Program-made: the position numbers and the translations under genes
Assembly (NCBI RefSeq): GCF_014697105.1
Contig: NZ_JACJRF010000005.1
Coordinates: 149,097-213,096, forward strand
DNA length: 64,000 bases
Source: Anabaena subtropica FACHB-260
GTDB taxonomy: Bacteria > Cyanobacteriota > Cyanobacteriia > Cyanobacteriales > Nostocaceae
Direction of reading: 5' to 3'
Shown here: piece after piece, positions 49,824 through 59,493 of the stretch
Layout of the letters: each line of letters opens with the position of its first letter
Numbering within the stretch: the stretch's first letter is position 1
Notes under the pieces: model-generated
The model's input: the letters and a program-made list of their open reading frames with translations, nothing else
The model's database searches: none
What the model was told of the DNA's origin: nothing

Positions 49824-50552
49824 ATGCCTACATTTGTTGCTGTTGATCAAATTGACAAAGTATTTAACCTCACTGGCGGTGGTCAATATATCGCCCTCAA
49901 AGGAATTGATCTGCAAATTAAAAAAGGAGAATTTGTTTCTTTAATTGGTCACTCCGGTTGCGGTAAATCGACTTTATTAAATATGATTGCTGGCTTGGAT
50001 TTACCAAGTGAAGGTATTGTGACTCTGGAAGGACAAAGAATTACTAAGCCAGGGCCAGATAGGATGGTAGTATTCCAAAATTATTCCTTGTTGCCTTGGC
50101 GGACGGTACGAGAAAATATTACTCTCGCTGTAGATTCAGTCATGCGGGGAATGCCAGAAGCTGAACGCAAGGCCATTGTAGAAAAACATATAGATATGGT
50201 GGGTTTGCGTCCCCATGCAGATAAACAGCCGGGGATGTTATCGGGTGGACAAAAGCAGCGAGTGGCGATCGCTCGCGCTTTAGCAATTCGTCCTAAACTA
50301 CTACTATTAGATGAACCCTTCGGCGCATTAGATGCCCTGACACGGGGTAACTTACAAGAACAGTTAATGCAAATCTGCGAAGAAAATCAAGTTACCGCCG
50401 TGATGGTAACTCATGACGTAGATGAAGCAGTGCTGTTATCTGACAGAATTGTCATGCTCACCAACGGGCCAGAATCCAAAATTGGTGACATCTTAGAAGT
50501 TGATATCCCCCGCCCCCGTAAACGTATGGAAGTAGTAGAACACCCAAGCTAG
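49824..50552 (+). pseudogene. cmpC: CmpC/NrtC ATPase domain, truncated (C-terminal substrate-binding-like domain absent)
   Basis: Walker [18 protein letters not shown], Walker [13 protein letters not shown]; ends abruptly at ...RPRKRMEVVEHPS*, where the family normally continues into a CmpA/NrtA-like domain. Confidence 0.75.
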
Positions 50553-50692
50553 AAAAATATCCTAATACCTATATTGCCTTAACCAAAGCCTTACTAGAAG
50601 CCTGCCAGTATTGTGCTAACTCCGAAAATGCGGAAGAAATTAGACAAATTTTAGCAAGTAGAGATTACGTTAGCACCGATTTAGAGTACTGA
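50546..50692 (+). pseudogene. Fragment of the CmpC/NrtC C-terminal CmpA-like domain
   Basis: Frame translation: K-LEKYPNTYIALTKALLEACQYCANSENAEEIRQILASRDYVSTDLEY-stop. Confidence 0.7.
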
Positions 50693-51197
50693 AAACATCT
50701 ACCTAGCAGTTAACGCCGTTTACCCCAACAAAATAGAAGCCGAAAAACGGTCAATTGTCTGGGAACACCTAGCAATGGTGGGTTTAGGTGATGCAATGGA
50801 CAAGAAACCTACCCAAATGTCCGGGGGTATGAGACAACGGGTTTCCATAGCGCGTGCTTTGGCGATTCGTCCCAAAGTTTTAATTTTAGACGAACCTTTC
50901 GGCGCATTAGACGCGATTACCAAAGAAGAATTACAGGAAGAACTGCTGAAAATTTGGAACGAAAATCGCTGTACTGTGTTGATGATTACTCACGACATAG
51001 ATGAAGCCTTATTTTTGGCAGATAAACTAGTGATGATGACCAACGGCCCACACGCCAAAATTGGTGAAGTCATGGAAATTCCTTTTTCTCGCCCACGCGA
51101 TCGCGCCCTCATCATGGAAGATCCACAATATTACAAGCTGCGTAACTACGCCTTATATTTCCTCTTCAACCGTTTCGCCCACGATGATGTCGGTTAA
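50691..51197 (+). pseudogene. cmpD: CmpD/NrtD ATPase, 5'-truncated (no Walker A)
   Basis: Open frame [77 protein letters not shown]... to ...NRFAHDDVG*; signature and Walker B present, Walker A half missing. Confidence 0.8.
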
Positions 51198-51521
51198 CAG
51201 CGTTCCTCAGATCACGACTGTTAGCACTAGTAAAAGATAAAAGGTAAAATCATCTGAGTTTGCCGCTTATCTTCTACCTTTTTTAAACAGCAATCATCAA
51301 TAATCTGTGATGTACTATATCCCCAGCTTTTTTGAAAAGTTGGGGATTTGTGATATTTAGCACCGAGCCGACTAATGCGTAATTCGTAATTAATAACTAT
51401 CTTAATTTTTAAATATGATAAATCTAGATACTTTTAAGAAAATATCATTGCTATATTCTTAAGCATCTATCACCAGCTCATTACGATAGAATAAATACAC
51501 TAATAGCAAAAAGAAGTTAAA

Positions 51522-51696
51522 CTATAGGATTCATATTTGATTTTTGAAATACACGTAGTGTGTTAGCGTCAGCGTAACGCATCTTCTCCAAAGCTTATGG
51601 TGCGTTACGGCTTACGCCTAACACACCCTACACATACTGAGATTTTTATGCGCAAGCGCAGGCTATGCCAACAGAAATCAAATCGGATTCCTATAG
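51522..51696. mobile_element. MITE-like element with 22-bp imperfect terminal inverted repeats
   Basis: CTATAGGATTCATATTTGATTT (51522-51543) vs AAATCAAATCGGATTCCTATAG (51675-51696), 19/22 by eye; internal gtgcgttacggcttacgcctaacacaccctac block. Confidence 0.65.
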
Positions 51697-51966
51697 GTTG
51701 CATACAGCAGTAAAAATTCCTAACGGAAATATAGTTATTGGTAGTTTATCTAACGTAAATCTTAAAGCATAATAATCAAGAGTGAGCATGATACATGGAC
51801 TAGGAAAGAGGCTAGATACTAGATACTGGAAATAAAATTAGGCAAAATCTACAGATGTTGGTGGTCTATACCCACTCTACACTTAAAATTCAAGTGTAAT
51901 CATTATTTCTACAATTAAAATTTATCTCTACATATCCTAACTACGAATTACGAATTACGAATTATT

Positions 51967-52842
51967 ATGACTCTCCGCGCACTACTATTAGTAAATCGTC
52001 ATGCTCGCCAAGGACAAGCACGTCTATTGGAAGCAATTCATTATCTAAAAACACTCAATTTTGAGTTAATCGAAGAATCAACAGAACATCCGAAAAATCT
52101 TGGTCAAATTATACATAAATATAAAAATCAAGTTGACTTAGTAATAGTTGGTGGTGGTGATGGTACTCTAAATGCCGTCGTTGATGCTTTAGTAGAAACT
52201 CAATTACCTTTAGGAATTTTACCTCTAGGAACAGCTAATGACCTAGCCAGAACTTTAGGAATTTCTAACTATTTGCCCGAAGCTTGTCAAACAATTGCCC
52301 AAGGAGAATTAAGACGTATTGATTTAGGCTGTGTGAATGGTAAACACTTTTTCAATGTTGCTAGTTTGGGGCTGAGTGTAAAAATTACCCGCCGACTAAC
52401 CAAAGAATTCAAACGTCGCTGGGGAATATTCGCTTATGCTATTACAGCACTACAAGTCATTTGGGAGTCTCGTCCCTTTAGCGCGGAAATTCGATGTAAA
52501 GATAGAGTTTACCGTGTTAGAACTGTACAAATTGCTGTTGGAAATGGTCGCTATTATGGCGGAGGTATGGCTATAGTTCCCGATGCCAGCATTGATGATC
52601 AGAGACTAGACCTTTATAGTTTAGAAATTAGCCATTGGTGGGAAATTATTCCCTTATTACCTGCAATGCGAAATGGGCGACATATTCATCGGCAAAATGT
52701 CCGCGCCCTGAATGGACAGGAATTTGAGATTTATACACGCAAACCCCGTGCCATTAATACCGATGGCGAAATCACAACCTACACCCCTGCCACATTCCGC
52801 GTCATCCCGTCAGCTGTAGCTGTCTTAGTTCCGCCAGTGTGA
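51967..52842 (+). CDS. YegS/DgkB-type lipid kinase family protein
   Basis: LVNRHARQGQ..., GGGDGTLNAVVDAL, LPLGTANDLARTLGI. Confidence 0.93.
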   Translation: MTLRALLLVNRHARQGQARLLEAIHYLKTLNFELIEESTEHPKNLGQIIHKYKNQVDLVIVGGGDGTLNAVVDALVETQLPLGILPLGTANDLARTLGISNYLPEACQTIAQGELRRIDLGCVNGKHFFNVASLGLSVKITRRLTKEFKRRWGIFAYAITALQVIWESRPFSAEIRCKDRVYRVRTVQIAVGNGRYYGGGMAIVPDASIDDQRLDLYSLEISHWWEIIPLLPAMRNGRHIHRQNVRALNGQEFEIYTRKPRAINTDGEITTYTPATFRVIPSAVAVLVPPV

Positions 52843-52964
52843 GAAGGGAGTGGGGGAAGAATAACTGATGACTAATGACTAATGACTTGATATTGTAAGA
52901 AATAATGGTGGGTGCATTTGTATTGATATTTCATATTTATTTTACTTAGGTTAAGTGGGGTATT

Positions 52965-53597
52965 GTGGCAATTCACATCAACTCACACCAAATACGCTTG
53001 AGTTTTTCTCAAGAAATTAAGTCCTTGCTGCAACGTTTAGCTGAACAGCATTTGACGCTTGGTGATATTTTGGCGGAAACCTCAGAACGGGGTTTTAGCT
53101 TGGTTATTGCATTATTAGTTTTGCCGTTTTTGTTTCCTATGCCACCAGGAGCAGCAGGGCCTTTTGGTGCAGCTTGTTTGATATTATCAGTACAGATGCT
53201 TTTAGGTAGGCGATCGCCTTGGCTACCCAAAAGAATTGCCCGTTATAAATTTCCCCGCCCCTTTGCCCAGTTTCTTCTCCAGAATCTGCGGCGTGTCACC
53301 AAAGTTGTAGAGAAAATCGCCCGTCCCCGGTTAGCGAAAATTGCTCATCATCCTTTAACTTGGCGCGTTAACGGGCTTTGTATTTCTTGGCTGACTATAT
53401 TACTTATGTCACCAATTCCCTTAACTAACCCCATTCCTACTGTAGGTATTTTATTACTCGCGATCGCCACTATTGAATCAGATGGTTTGCTGATTTGCCT
53501 CAGCTACTTTATCACTGCTTTAATTACAGCGATTTTTGCATTTATTGGTTATGGGTTATGGTTGGCTCCTAGCATTCTGCCATCTATATTCAAATAG
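52965..53597 (+). CDS. Exopolysaccharide synthesis ExoD family protein
   Basis: TLGDILAETSERGFSLVIALLVLPFLFPMPPGAAGPFGAACLILSVQMLLGRRSPWLPKRI; non-ATG start possible (52965). Confidence 0.88.
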   Translation: MAIHINSHQIRLSFSQEIKSLLQRLAEQHLTLGDILAETSERGFSLVIALLVLPFLFPMPPGAAGPFGAACLILSVQMLLGRRSPWLPKRIARYKFPRPFAQFLLQNLRRVTKVVEKIARPRLAKIAHHPLTWRVNGLCISWLTILLMSPIPLTNPIPTVGILLLAIATIESDGLLICLSYFITALITAIFAFIGYGLWLAPSILPSIFK

Positions 53598-53632
53598 GGT
53601 GTGGGAAATTAAAATATTAACAAATACAAATT

Positions 53633-54256
53633 ATGATCGATGAATTAGCCACTCTCAAACAAGAACTAATTGCAATTTCTGAAGCTAGTGACATGGGTTT
53701 CAACTATACCCCCAAAGCCAAAGAGCAAGTTGAAAAATTAGTATCATCTTTGGAGGTACTAAATCCCCACCCTGAACCCACCCACCATCTTGAGTTGATT
53801 CAAGGGCGCTGGCGCTTACTATATAGTACCTTTGGTTTAGAAAAAGAAACTACCCTACAACGTCTTTCTTTTGGTAAATTACCTAATGTAACTGTCACTG
53901 TCACTGGTATCTTTCAAGAGGTTTATACAGATACTCAACAGTACAATAACCTAATTGAATTTACAGCAGATGCTGATATTCAAGGTATTACTCTAGTTGC
54001 AGGACACTACACAATTGAAAATTCTCAGCGTCTTAATATTGATTTTTTAGAAACATCTGTAAAAAGTGCCATTAGTTATTTGAGTGATTCCGATTTTCGT
54101 GAGGCTCTAAACATAGATTATGAGTATCCTTTAAAATCCACACTCTCATTTAATGGTTGGTCAGATATTACTTACCTTGATGAAACTCTGCGTTTAATGC
54201 GTGGTAATCAGAAAAATCTATATGTGTTAATTAGAGACAGTTGTTTCAATCCCTGA
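53633..54256 (+). CDS. PAP/fibrillin family (plastid-lipid-associated protein)
   Basis: LNPHPEPTHHLELIQGRWRLLYSTF... motif; C-terminus and stop codon lie in the first CRISPR repeat. Confidence 0.85.
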   Translation: MIDELATLKQELIAISEASDMGFNYTPKAKEQVEKLVSSLEVLNPHPEPTHHLELIQGRWRLLYSTFGLEKETTLQRLSFGKLPNVTVTVTGIFQEVYTDTQQYNNLIEFTADADIQGITLVAGHYTIENSQRLNIDFLETSVKSAISYLSDSDFREALNIDYEYPLKSTLSFNGWSDITYLDETLRLMRGNQKNLYVLIRDSCFNP

Positions 54257-55719
54257 TAGGGATTTTTGTTAATTAAAACCTTGCCCCTAAAAACAGCAGT
54301 CCCAGCGTTACAGCTAGTTTCAATCCCTGATAGGGATTTTTGTTAATTAAAACCTGGTTTAGGTGTTTTCTTGAGTTTCTTTCATATATGTTTCAATCCC
54401 TGATAGGGATTTTTGTTAATTAAAACGTTCAAAAGCGCAGTTGTTATGCCAAAAATCCACGTTTCAATCCCTGATAGGGATTTTTGTTAATTAAAACATT
54501 ATTCATTATCTGAATTAAGTCATCTACGTCACGTTTCAATCCCTGATAGGGATTTTTGTTAATTAAAACCAGGGTGTTCCGGGCGCTAGGGGTCTACAGG
54601 GTGGTTTCAATCCCTGATAGGGATTTTTGTTAATTAAAACGTGGCGGTAATCTTCGTAAGTCTGCCAAGCAACTTGTTTCAATCCCTGATAGGGATTTTT
54701 GTTAATTAAAACTCAGGGTCATCCGAGCTAGTCTCTAGTGTAACTTCGTTTCAATCCCTGATAGGGATTTTTGTTAATTAAAACTGGAGGATTCAGTTCA
54801 CGGGTAAACTCGGGGTATGATTTGTTTCAATCCCTGATAGGGATTTTTGTTAATTAAAACGTTGATTGGTGTTATTATTTGTGCTGTCACAGATGTTTCA
54901 ATCCCTGATAGGGATTTTTGTTAATTAAAACCTGCGGATTCTAAGTTATACCTGGAACTACTGGGTTTCAATCCCTGATAGGGATTTTTGTTAATTAAAA
55001 CAAGCAGTTACATCGTTAATCGAACAAGCTCAGGTTTCAATCCCTGATAGGGATTTTTGTTAATTAAAACTTACCAATTAGAGTTTTTACCAAGTAGCCG
55101 TTTGTTTCAATCCCTGATAGGGATTTTTGTTAATTAAAACTCTTTATCTCCTGATCAAAGAAACGGTCAACTGTTACGTTTCAATCCCTGATAGGGATTT
55201 TTGTTAATTAAAACTGTAGATTCTACTAATGTTGTAGAAACTACAGAAGTTTCAATCCCTGATAGGGATTTTTGTTAATTAAAACTTCAGCTTCAATTCT
55301 TAGATTGTCTGATGGAGTTATACGTTTCAATCCCTGATAGGGATTTTTGTTAATTAAAACATTATCAAGCTATTAAGGTGTTAGAAAAGCTTAGTTTCAA
55401 TCCCTGATAGGGATTTTTGTTAATTAAAACGCGATCGCAGTCCAGCCTCAACAATTCTCTTCAGCGTTTCAATCCCTGATAGGGATTTTTGTTAATTAAA
55501 ACTTCAATTAGATTCTAAGAAAGAGTTGATCACTCTTGTTTCAATCCCTGATAGGGATTTTTGTTAATTAAAACCTTTTCAGTATGGTGATTATGCCCAA
55601 CACGCTATGTTTCAATCCCTGATAGGGATTTTTGTTAATTAAAACTTATCAAGTATTGATAGCTGTAAAGCCGTGTATTGATGTTTCAATCCCTGATAGG
55701 GATTTTTGTTAATTAAAAC
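54243..55719 (-). CRISPR. CRISPR array: 21 identical-looking 37-nt repeats, 20 spacers of 32-39 nt
   Basis: Repeat GTTTCAATCCCTGATAGGGATTTTTGTTAATTAAAAC, starts at 54243, 54317, 54390, 54461, 54533, 54604, 54676, 54748, 54824, 54895, 54965, 55034, 55104, 55178, 55249, 55324, 55394, 55466, 55538, 55609, 55683. Minus orientation inferred because the reverse complement ends in ATTGAAAC. Confidence 0.98.
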
Positions 55720-56100
55720 TGCCGGAGTTTAGAAGGCTTATGGTATTTGGTTTTCAAGGTACAGTTGCGTCAATGTGAAACTAAAGTAGCCTTTTAGGCA
55801 TTGGGTTGTCAAGAGCAGGATCTCAAAAAAGACCTGAAAACTGACTCCAGAAAGAAATTCAAGCGATCGCGTCAACCTCATCTTGACATCAAGCTGCTTC
55901 AAATCCATACATGATAAGCTGTTCAGCTATAAAATCGTGTCTCTTGAGAAAAACACCTCTAGGTTGACGCTCACCACCAGCGAAATTCTACGTTCCTGAT
56001 TTTGAGTAAGTATAAAGTCTCGTTTATTACTAATAACAGAATTTCAATTAAGAATTACAAATTACAAATTATAAATTGATACATACCATAAGGGATCAAA
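55720..56100 (-). promoter_or_regulatory. Candidate CRISPR leader (right flank)
   Basis: ORF-free flank on the side where a leader fits; the left flank is occupied by coding sequence. Confidence 0.4.
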
Positions 56101-56264
56101 ATCAAAATAGGCATTTAACAACAAGAATGCCTGAAAAGTCGATAATCTTGTAACTATGTACAAATATTAAGACAAGCGACTCTTAAGCAGCTTAGAGAAG
56201 CAAAGGTTATACTTTGTGGAAAAGGCGTGCTTAAATTACTGTTTTTAATAACTTTTGGAAATCA

Positions 56265-57380
56265 ATGGTGCTAAATTTTCGCTTTGCTGTAGTCAGCGAC
56301 TTACACATCGCGCTTCCTCACACAATCTGGGATCATCCTAGTCGGTTTCATCTGGTAGAAGTGGGTATTCCAGCTTTTGAAAGCGCCATCAAACATTTAA
56401 CACAACTTGATTTAGATTTTCTTTTGCTCCCTGGAGATTTAACCCAGCACGGTGAACCAGAAAACCATCTTTGGTTGCAAGAGTGCTTATCTAAATTGCC
56501 TTTTCCAGCTTATGTTGTACCTGGTAATCATGATGTTCCTGTGGTGATGGCAAATCAACAATCAATCGCTTGTGCTGATTTTCCCCAATATTACCGCAAA
56601 TTTGGTTATGACAATACTGACAAACTTTACTACACTCAGCAATTATTACCCGGAGTGCGGTTAATTGGTTTAAATTCTAACTTTTTTAATGAACAAAATC
56701 AGCAAGTAGGGCGTTTAGATGCCGAACAACTCCAATGGTTAGAAGAAGTACTAGCAGCAGCAGTTGATGAACTAGTGTTAGTCATGGTGCATCACAATGT
56801 AGTGGAACATTTACCCCATCAATCTCGTCACCCGATGGCATCCCGCTATATGTTGGAAAATGCGCCAGAACTAATGCGGCTATTGCAACGCTATGGAGTC
56901 AAGCTAGTATTTACTGGTCACTTACACGTCCAAGATGTTGCTTATGCTGATGGCGTATATGACATTACGACAGGTTCTTTAGTTAGTTATCCTCACCCTT
57001 ATCGGGTTTTAGAGTTTCATCGTGATCGACAGGGTCAAGAATGGTTGCAAATTTTGTCTCATCGAGTGGAATCAGTACCTGATTTCCCGAACTTACAACA
57101 ATTATCACGGGATTGGATGGGCGATCGCTCTTTTCCTTTCTTAGTAAAATTACTAACTCTGTCGCCCTTAAACTTATCATTAGCCCAAGCCGAAGAACTA
57201 GCTCCCAGTTTGCGCGACTTTTGGGCAACAATCGCCGATGGTGATGCAGTATTAGACTATCCCCAGTTTCCCCAAAAAGTGCGCCGCTACATTCAAACAT
57301 ACAGTGCGATCGCCCGTAGTGGTACTCCCACCCTCATCGATAACAATAGCACCCTGTTGTTAGAAAAGATTGGAAGGTGA
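56265..57380 (+). CDS. Calcineurin-like metallophosphoesterase
   Basis: VVSDLHIA, LLPGDLTQHGE, VPGNHDVP, MVHHNV, FTGHLHVQD motifs. Confidence 0.95.
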   Translation: MVLNFRFAVVSDLHIALPHTIWDHPSRFHLVEVGIPAFESAIKHLTQLDLDFLLLPGDLTQHGEPENHLWLQECLSKLPFPAYVVPGNHDVPVVMANQQSIACADFPQYYRKFGYDNTDKLYYTQQLLPGVRLIGLNSNFFNEQNQQVGRLDAEQLQWLEEVLAAAVDELVLVMVHHNVVEHLPHQSRHPMASRYMLENAPELMRLLQRYGVKLVFTGHLHVQDVAYADGVYDITTGSLVSYPHPYRVLEFHRDRQGQEWLQILSHRVESVPDFPNLQQLSRDWMGDRSFPFLVKLLTLSPLNLSLAQAEELAPSLRDFWATIADGDAVLDYPQFPQKVRRYIQTYSAIARSGTPTLIDNNSTLLLEKIGR

Positions 57381-57387
57381 GACACCC

Positions 57388-57412
57388 AGAGACGTAGCAA
57401 TGCTACGTCTCT
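57388..57412. terminator. Palindrome AGAGACGTAGCA-A-TGCTACGTCTCT between convergent genes
   Basis: Perfect 12-bp arms; contains the stop codon of the minus-strand FIST gene. Confidence 0.6.
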
Positions 57413-58665
57413 CGGCAAATCCCAAATACGGAAGTGTAACCATGTAAAAAAGTTCTACCGCCCACTGGGCCAATTTCACCACCGCAGAAAAAACCACCTA
57501 CGGGGATATCTTGGATGTAACTTCTAAATAGCTCAGAATCAAAGTTGGGTTTACCGTAGAGTCCTTCACCACGTCCTACACAGGCGAACATCAAAGCCCC
57601 AACCGCAGAGTGATCAAATTCTGGTTGGCTTTGATACTTTTCTAACAGAAATTCTAAGTCTTCGGCAGAGGCTTGAGCATCTCGCAGGTGGAATTGCAGA
57701 CGTTGACCAGGACGGACGAGATCACCAATAGCGATCGCCCCACCAGATGGATCTACCCCCAAAATACTCCGAATTAAAAAGTCTCCTGGCTGCAAAGATA
57801 GCTTAAATTCATCCATCGCCACGCCGACAAACAAAGAATGCTGTGCCAAAGCTCGTTCTTGTTCACTCAAGCTAGCTATTAAATCTCGCAACACCACTAA
57901 AGGTACTTTCTCATCCAATTCTAAAATAATATTACGTTCAGATTTGGTGACTTGCATTGGTTGACCAATTGGTCTGCATCCTTGCGCCACAATAGTTTCT
58001 ACAACAATGTTGCCACTCAACGCCAAGCCCACCGTACCCTCACGATGTAGGCTACCATTACAAAACAAAGCCAGACGACCACCCATACCCCCAGCGCTAG
58101 CTTGTCCACCTAAAATTACTGACCCTGGATAAGCAAAATCCAGTCCTTGTAATAAATCGTTAATTCCTGAAGAAAAAGCGCTGGACAGCAAAATAAAATG
58201 AGGCGTTGGTGATGATGGTACACCAATCAAATTAATCCAAGTATCCGGGGGGCTATCTAAATCAGGTAACTCCTCTGCAACAACATGAAAAACCTGTAAA
58301 TTTACCCCTGGTAGGTGTGCCAAAGTTAAACTGATGGCTGCTTCTGACTCTAATTCTTGGGTTTCTCCACTAGTACCCGTACCAACCACACCACCACCGC
58401 TACACCCAATTAGTACAGGTACAGAAAGTTTTTCAGCCAGCAGAGGTAAAACCCTCGAATACTCACTAGCAAAAGCAGACGAAATAAATACCAGCCCCAA
58501 ATCCGCAGGCGCTGTTAACGACGAGACAGCCCGTTGTACTACATCTGTAACAGCTGCTTCTAAAGAAGGGCGAGTTGATAGGGCATTTGCCCACTGCATT
58601 CGGTCTGCCATGAGTTTTAGGCTTCTTTTTCTTTTGTGGTTGGTCGTTTGCTGATTACTCAGCAC
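57403..58665 (-). CDS. FIST domain (FIST N / FIST C) sensory protein
   Basis: ALSTRPSLEAAVTDVVQRA...LVFISSAFASEYSRVLPLLAEKL..LIGCSGGGVVG; C-terminal GALMFACVGRGEGLYG...PVGGFFCGGEIGPVGGRTFLHGYTSVFG. Confidence 0.92.
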   Translation of the reverse strand: MLSNQQTTNHKRKRSLKLMADRMQWANALSTRPSLEAAVTDVVQRAVSSLTAPADLGLVFISSAFASEYSRVLPLLAEKLSVPVLIGCSGGGVVGTGTSGETQELESEAAISLTLAHLPGVNLQVFHVVAEELPDLDSPPDTWINLIGVPSSPTPHFILLSSAFSSGINDLLQGLDFAYPGSVILGGQASAGGMGGRLALFCNGSLHREGTVGLALSGNIVVETIVAQGCRPIGQPMQVTKSERNIILELDEKVPLVVLRDLIASLSEQERALAQHSLFVGVAMDEFKLSLQPGDFLIRSILGVDPSGGAIAIGDLVRPGQRLQFHLRDAQASAEDLEFLLEKYQSQPEFDHSAVGALMFACVGRGEGLYGKPNFDSELFRSYIQDIPVGGFFCGGEIGPVGGRTFLHGYTSVFGICRET

Positions 58666-58865
58666 TCTTCATTTTCTAAAATCTTAAAAGATAAACAAGT
58701 ATATAAGATAGATGCTACAGTTTGCTGTAATTTTAATCGATACATCAAGCTACCCAATTAGCTGATGCAGCTCATTATGTAGAATGGTGATTGATAGAAC
58801 GAAAAAATAGCAATTTTTGCAACTTTTCTATACTGTTATTATCAACACACAACGAGACTAAAGCA

Positions 58866-59102
58866 ATGACTGACACACAAGCAAAAGGTATTCAAGACCA
58901 AATCCAAGACGAAGTAGAACAAGCTCGTGCCGTCTGTGACGTATCAGGTAGCAACTCAGCCGAGTGTGCTGCGGCTTGGGATGCAGTTGAAGAACTGCAA
59001 GCTGAAGCCTCCCACCAGCGCCAAGACAAAAAGAAAAATTCTCTAGAACAGTACTGTGATGACAACCCAGAAGCTGCTGAGTGCCGTGTTTACGATGAAT
59101 AA
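58866..59102 (+). CDS. cp12: CP12, Calvin cycle regulatory protein
   Basis: AVCDVSGSNSAECAAAWDAVEELQAEASHQR...LEQYCDDNPEAAECRVYDE; two Cys pairs; start at ATG 58866. Confidence 0.95.
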   Translation: MTDTQAKGIQDQIQDEVEQARAVCDVSGSNSAECAAAWDAVEELQAEASHQRQDKKKNSLEQYCDDNPEAAECRVYDE

Positions 59103-59493
59103 AAATTAAGTTTGTGAACTTTTTTGACAGACAAGCAACCAGAATCTATTGACTTAGTATTTCACCTTTGTTAATGCGGCTCCTGCTGCACTTCTCCTCA
59201 GACTTATACAAAATTAAGCTAGTGGAGATGAGGCAATTCTTAGACAATTTGCTACAGTAGGTGCAAAATATTGACGATTAGGTTCTGCGAGTTGCTTGTT
59301 TTTTTACACCCCATCCGGTGACAAAAAAAGCATAAAAATATTTCTTAACCTAGTACAACGCGTCGTAAATAAGTCAACCATTCCCAACCAACGAAATGCT
59401 TTGTATAGCTGTTTGACTTTTGAATTCTGAATTTACGGCAGTACTAGCTCCTTGTCCCTAATCTCTAGCCCTTGTTTTTAAGCACCCTTAGCT

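Noticed and set aside
44488-51197. Considered annotating an active nitrate transporter (NrtBCD)
   Set aside because: Permease and both ATPases are truncated, and the permease sequence (ALRQNEPAALFVIFITAIWPI...PTEQK) resembles CmpB more than NrtB from memory; not verifiable without alignment.
54243-56265. Looked for cas genes or accessory CRISPR proteins beside the array
   Set aside because: Flanking ORFs are PAP, ExoD, metallophosphoesterase and FIST; none has Cas motifs.
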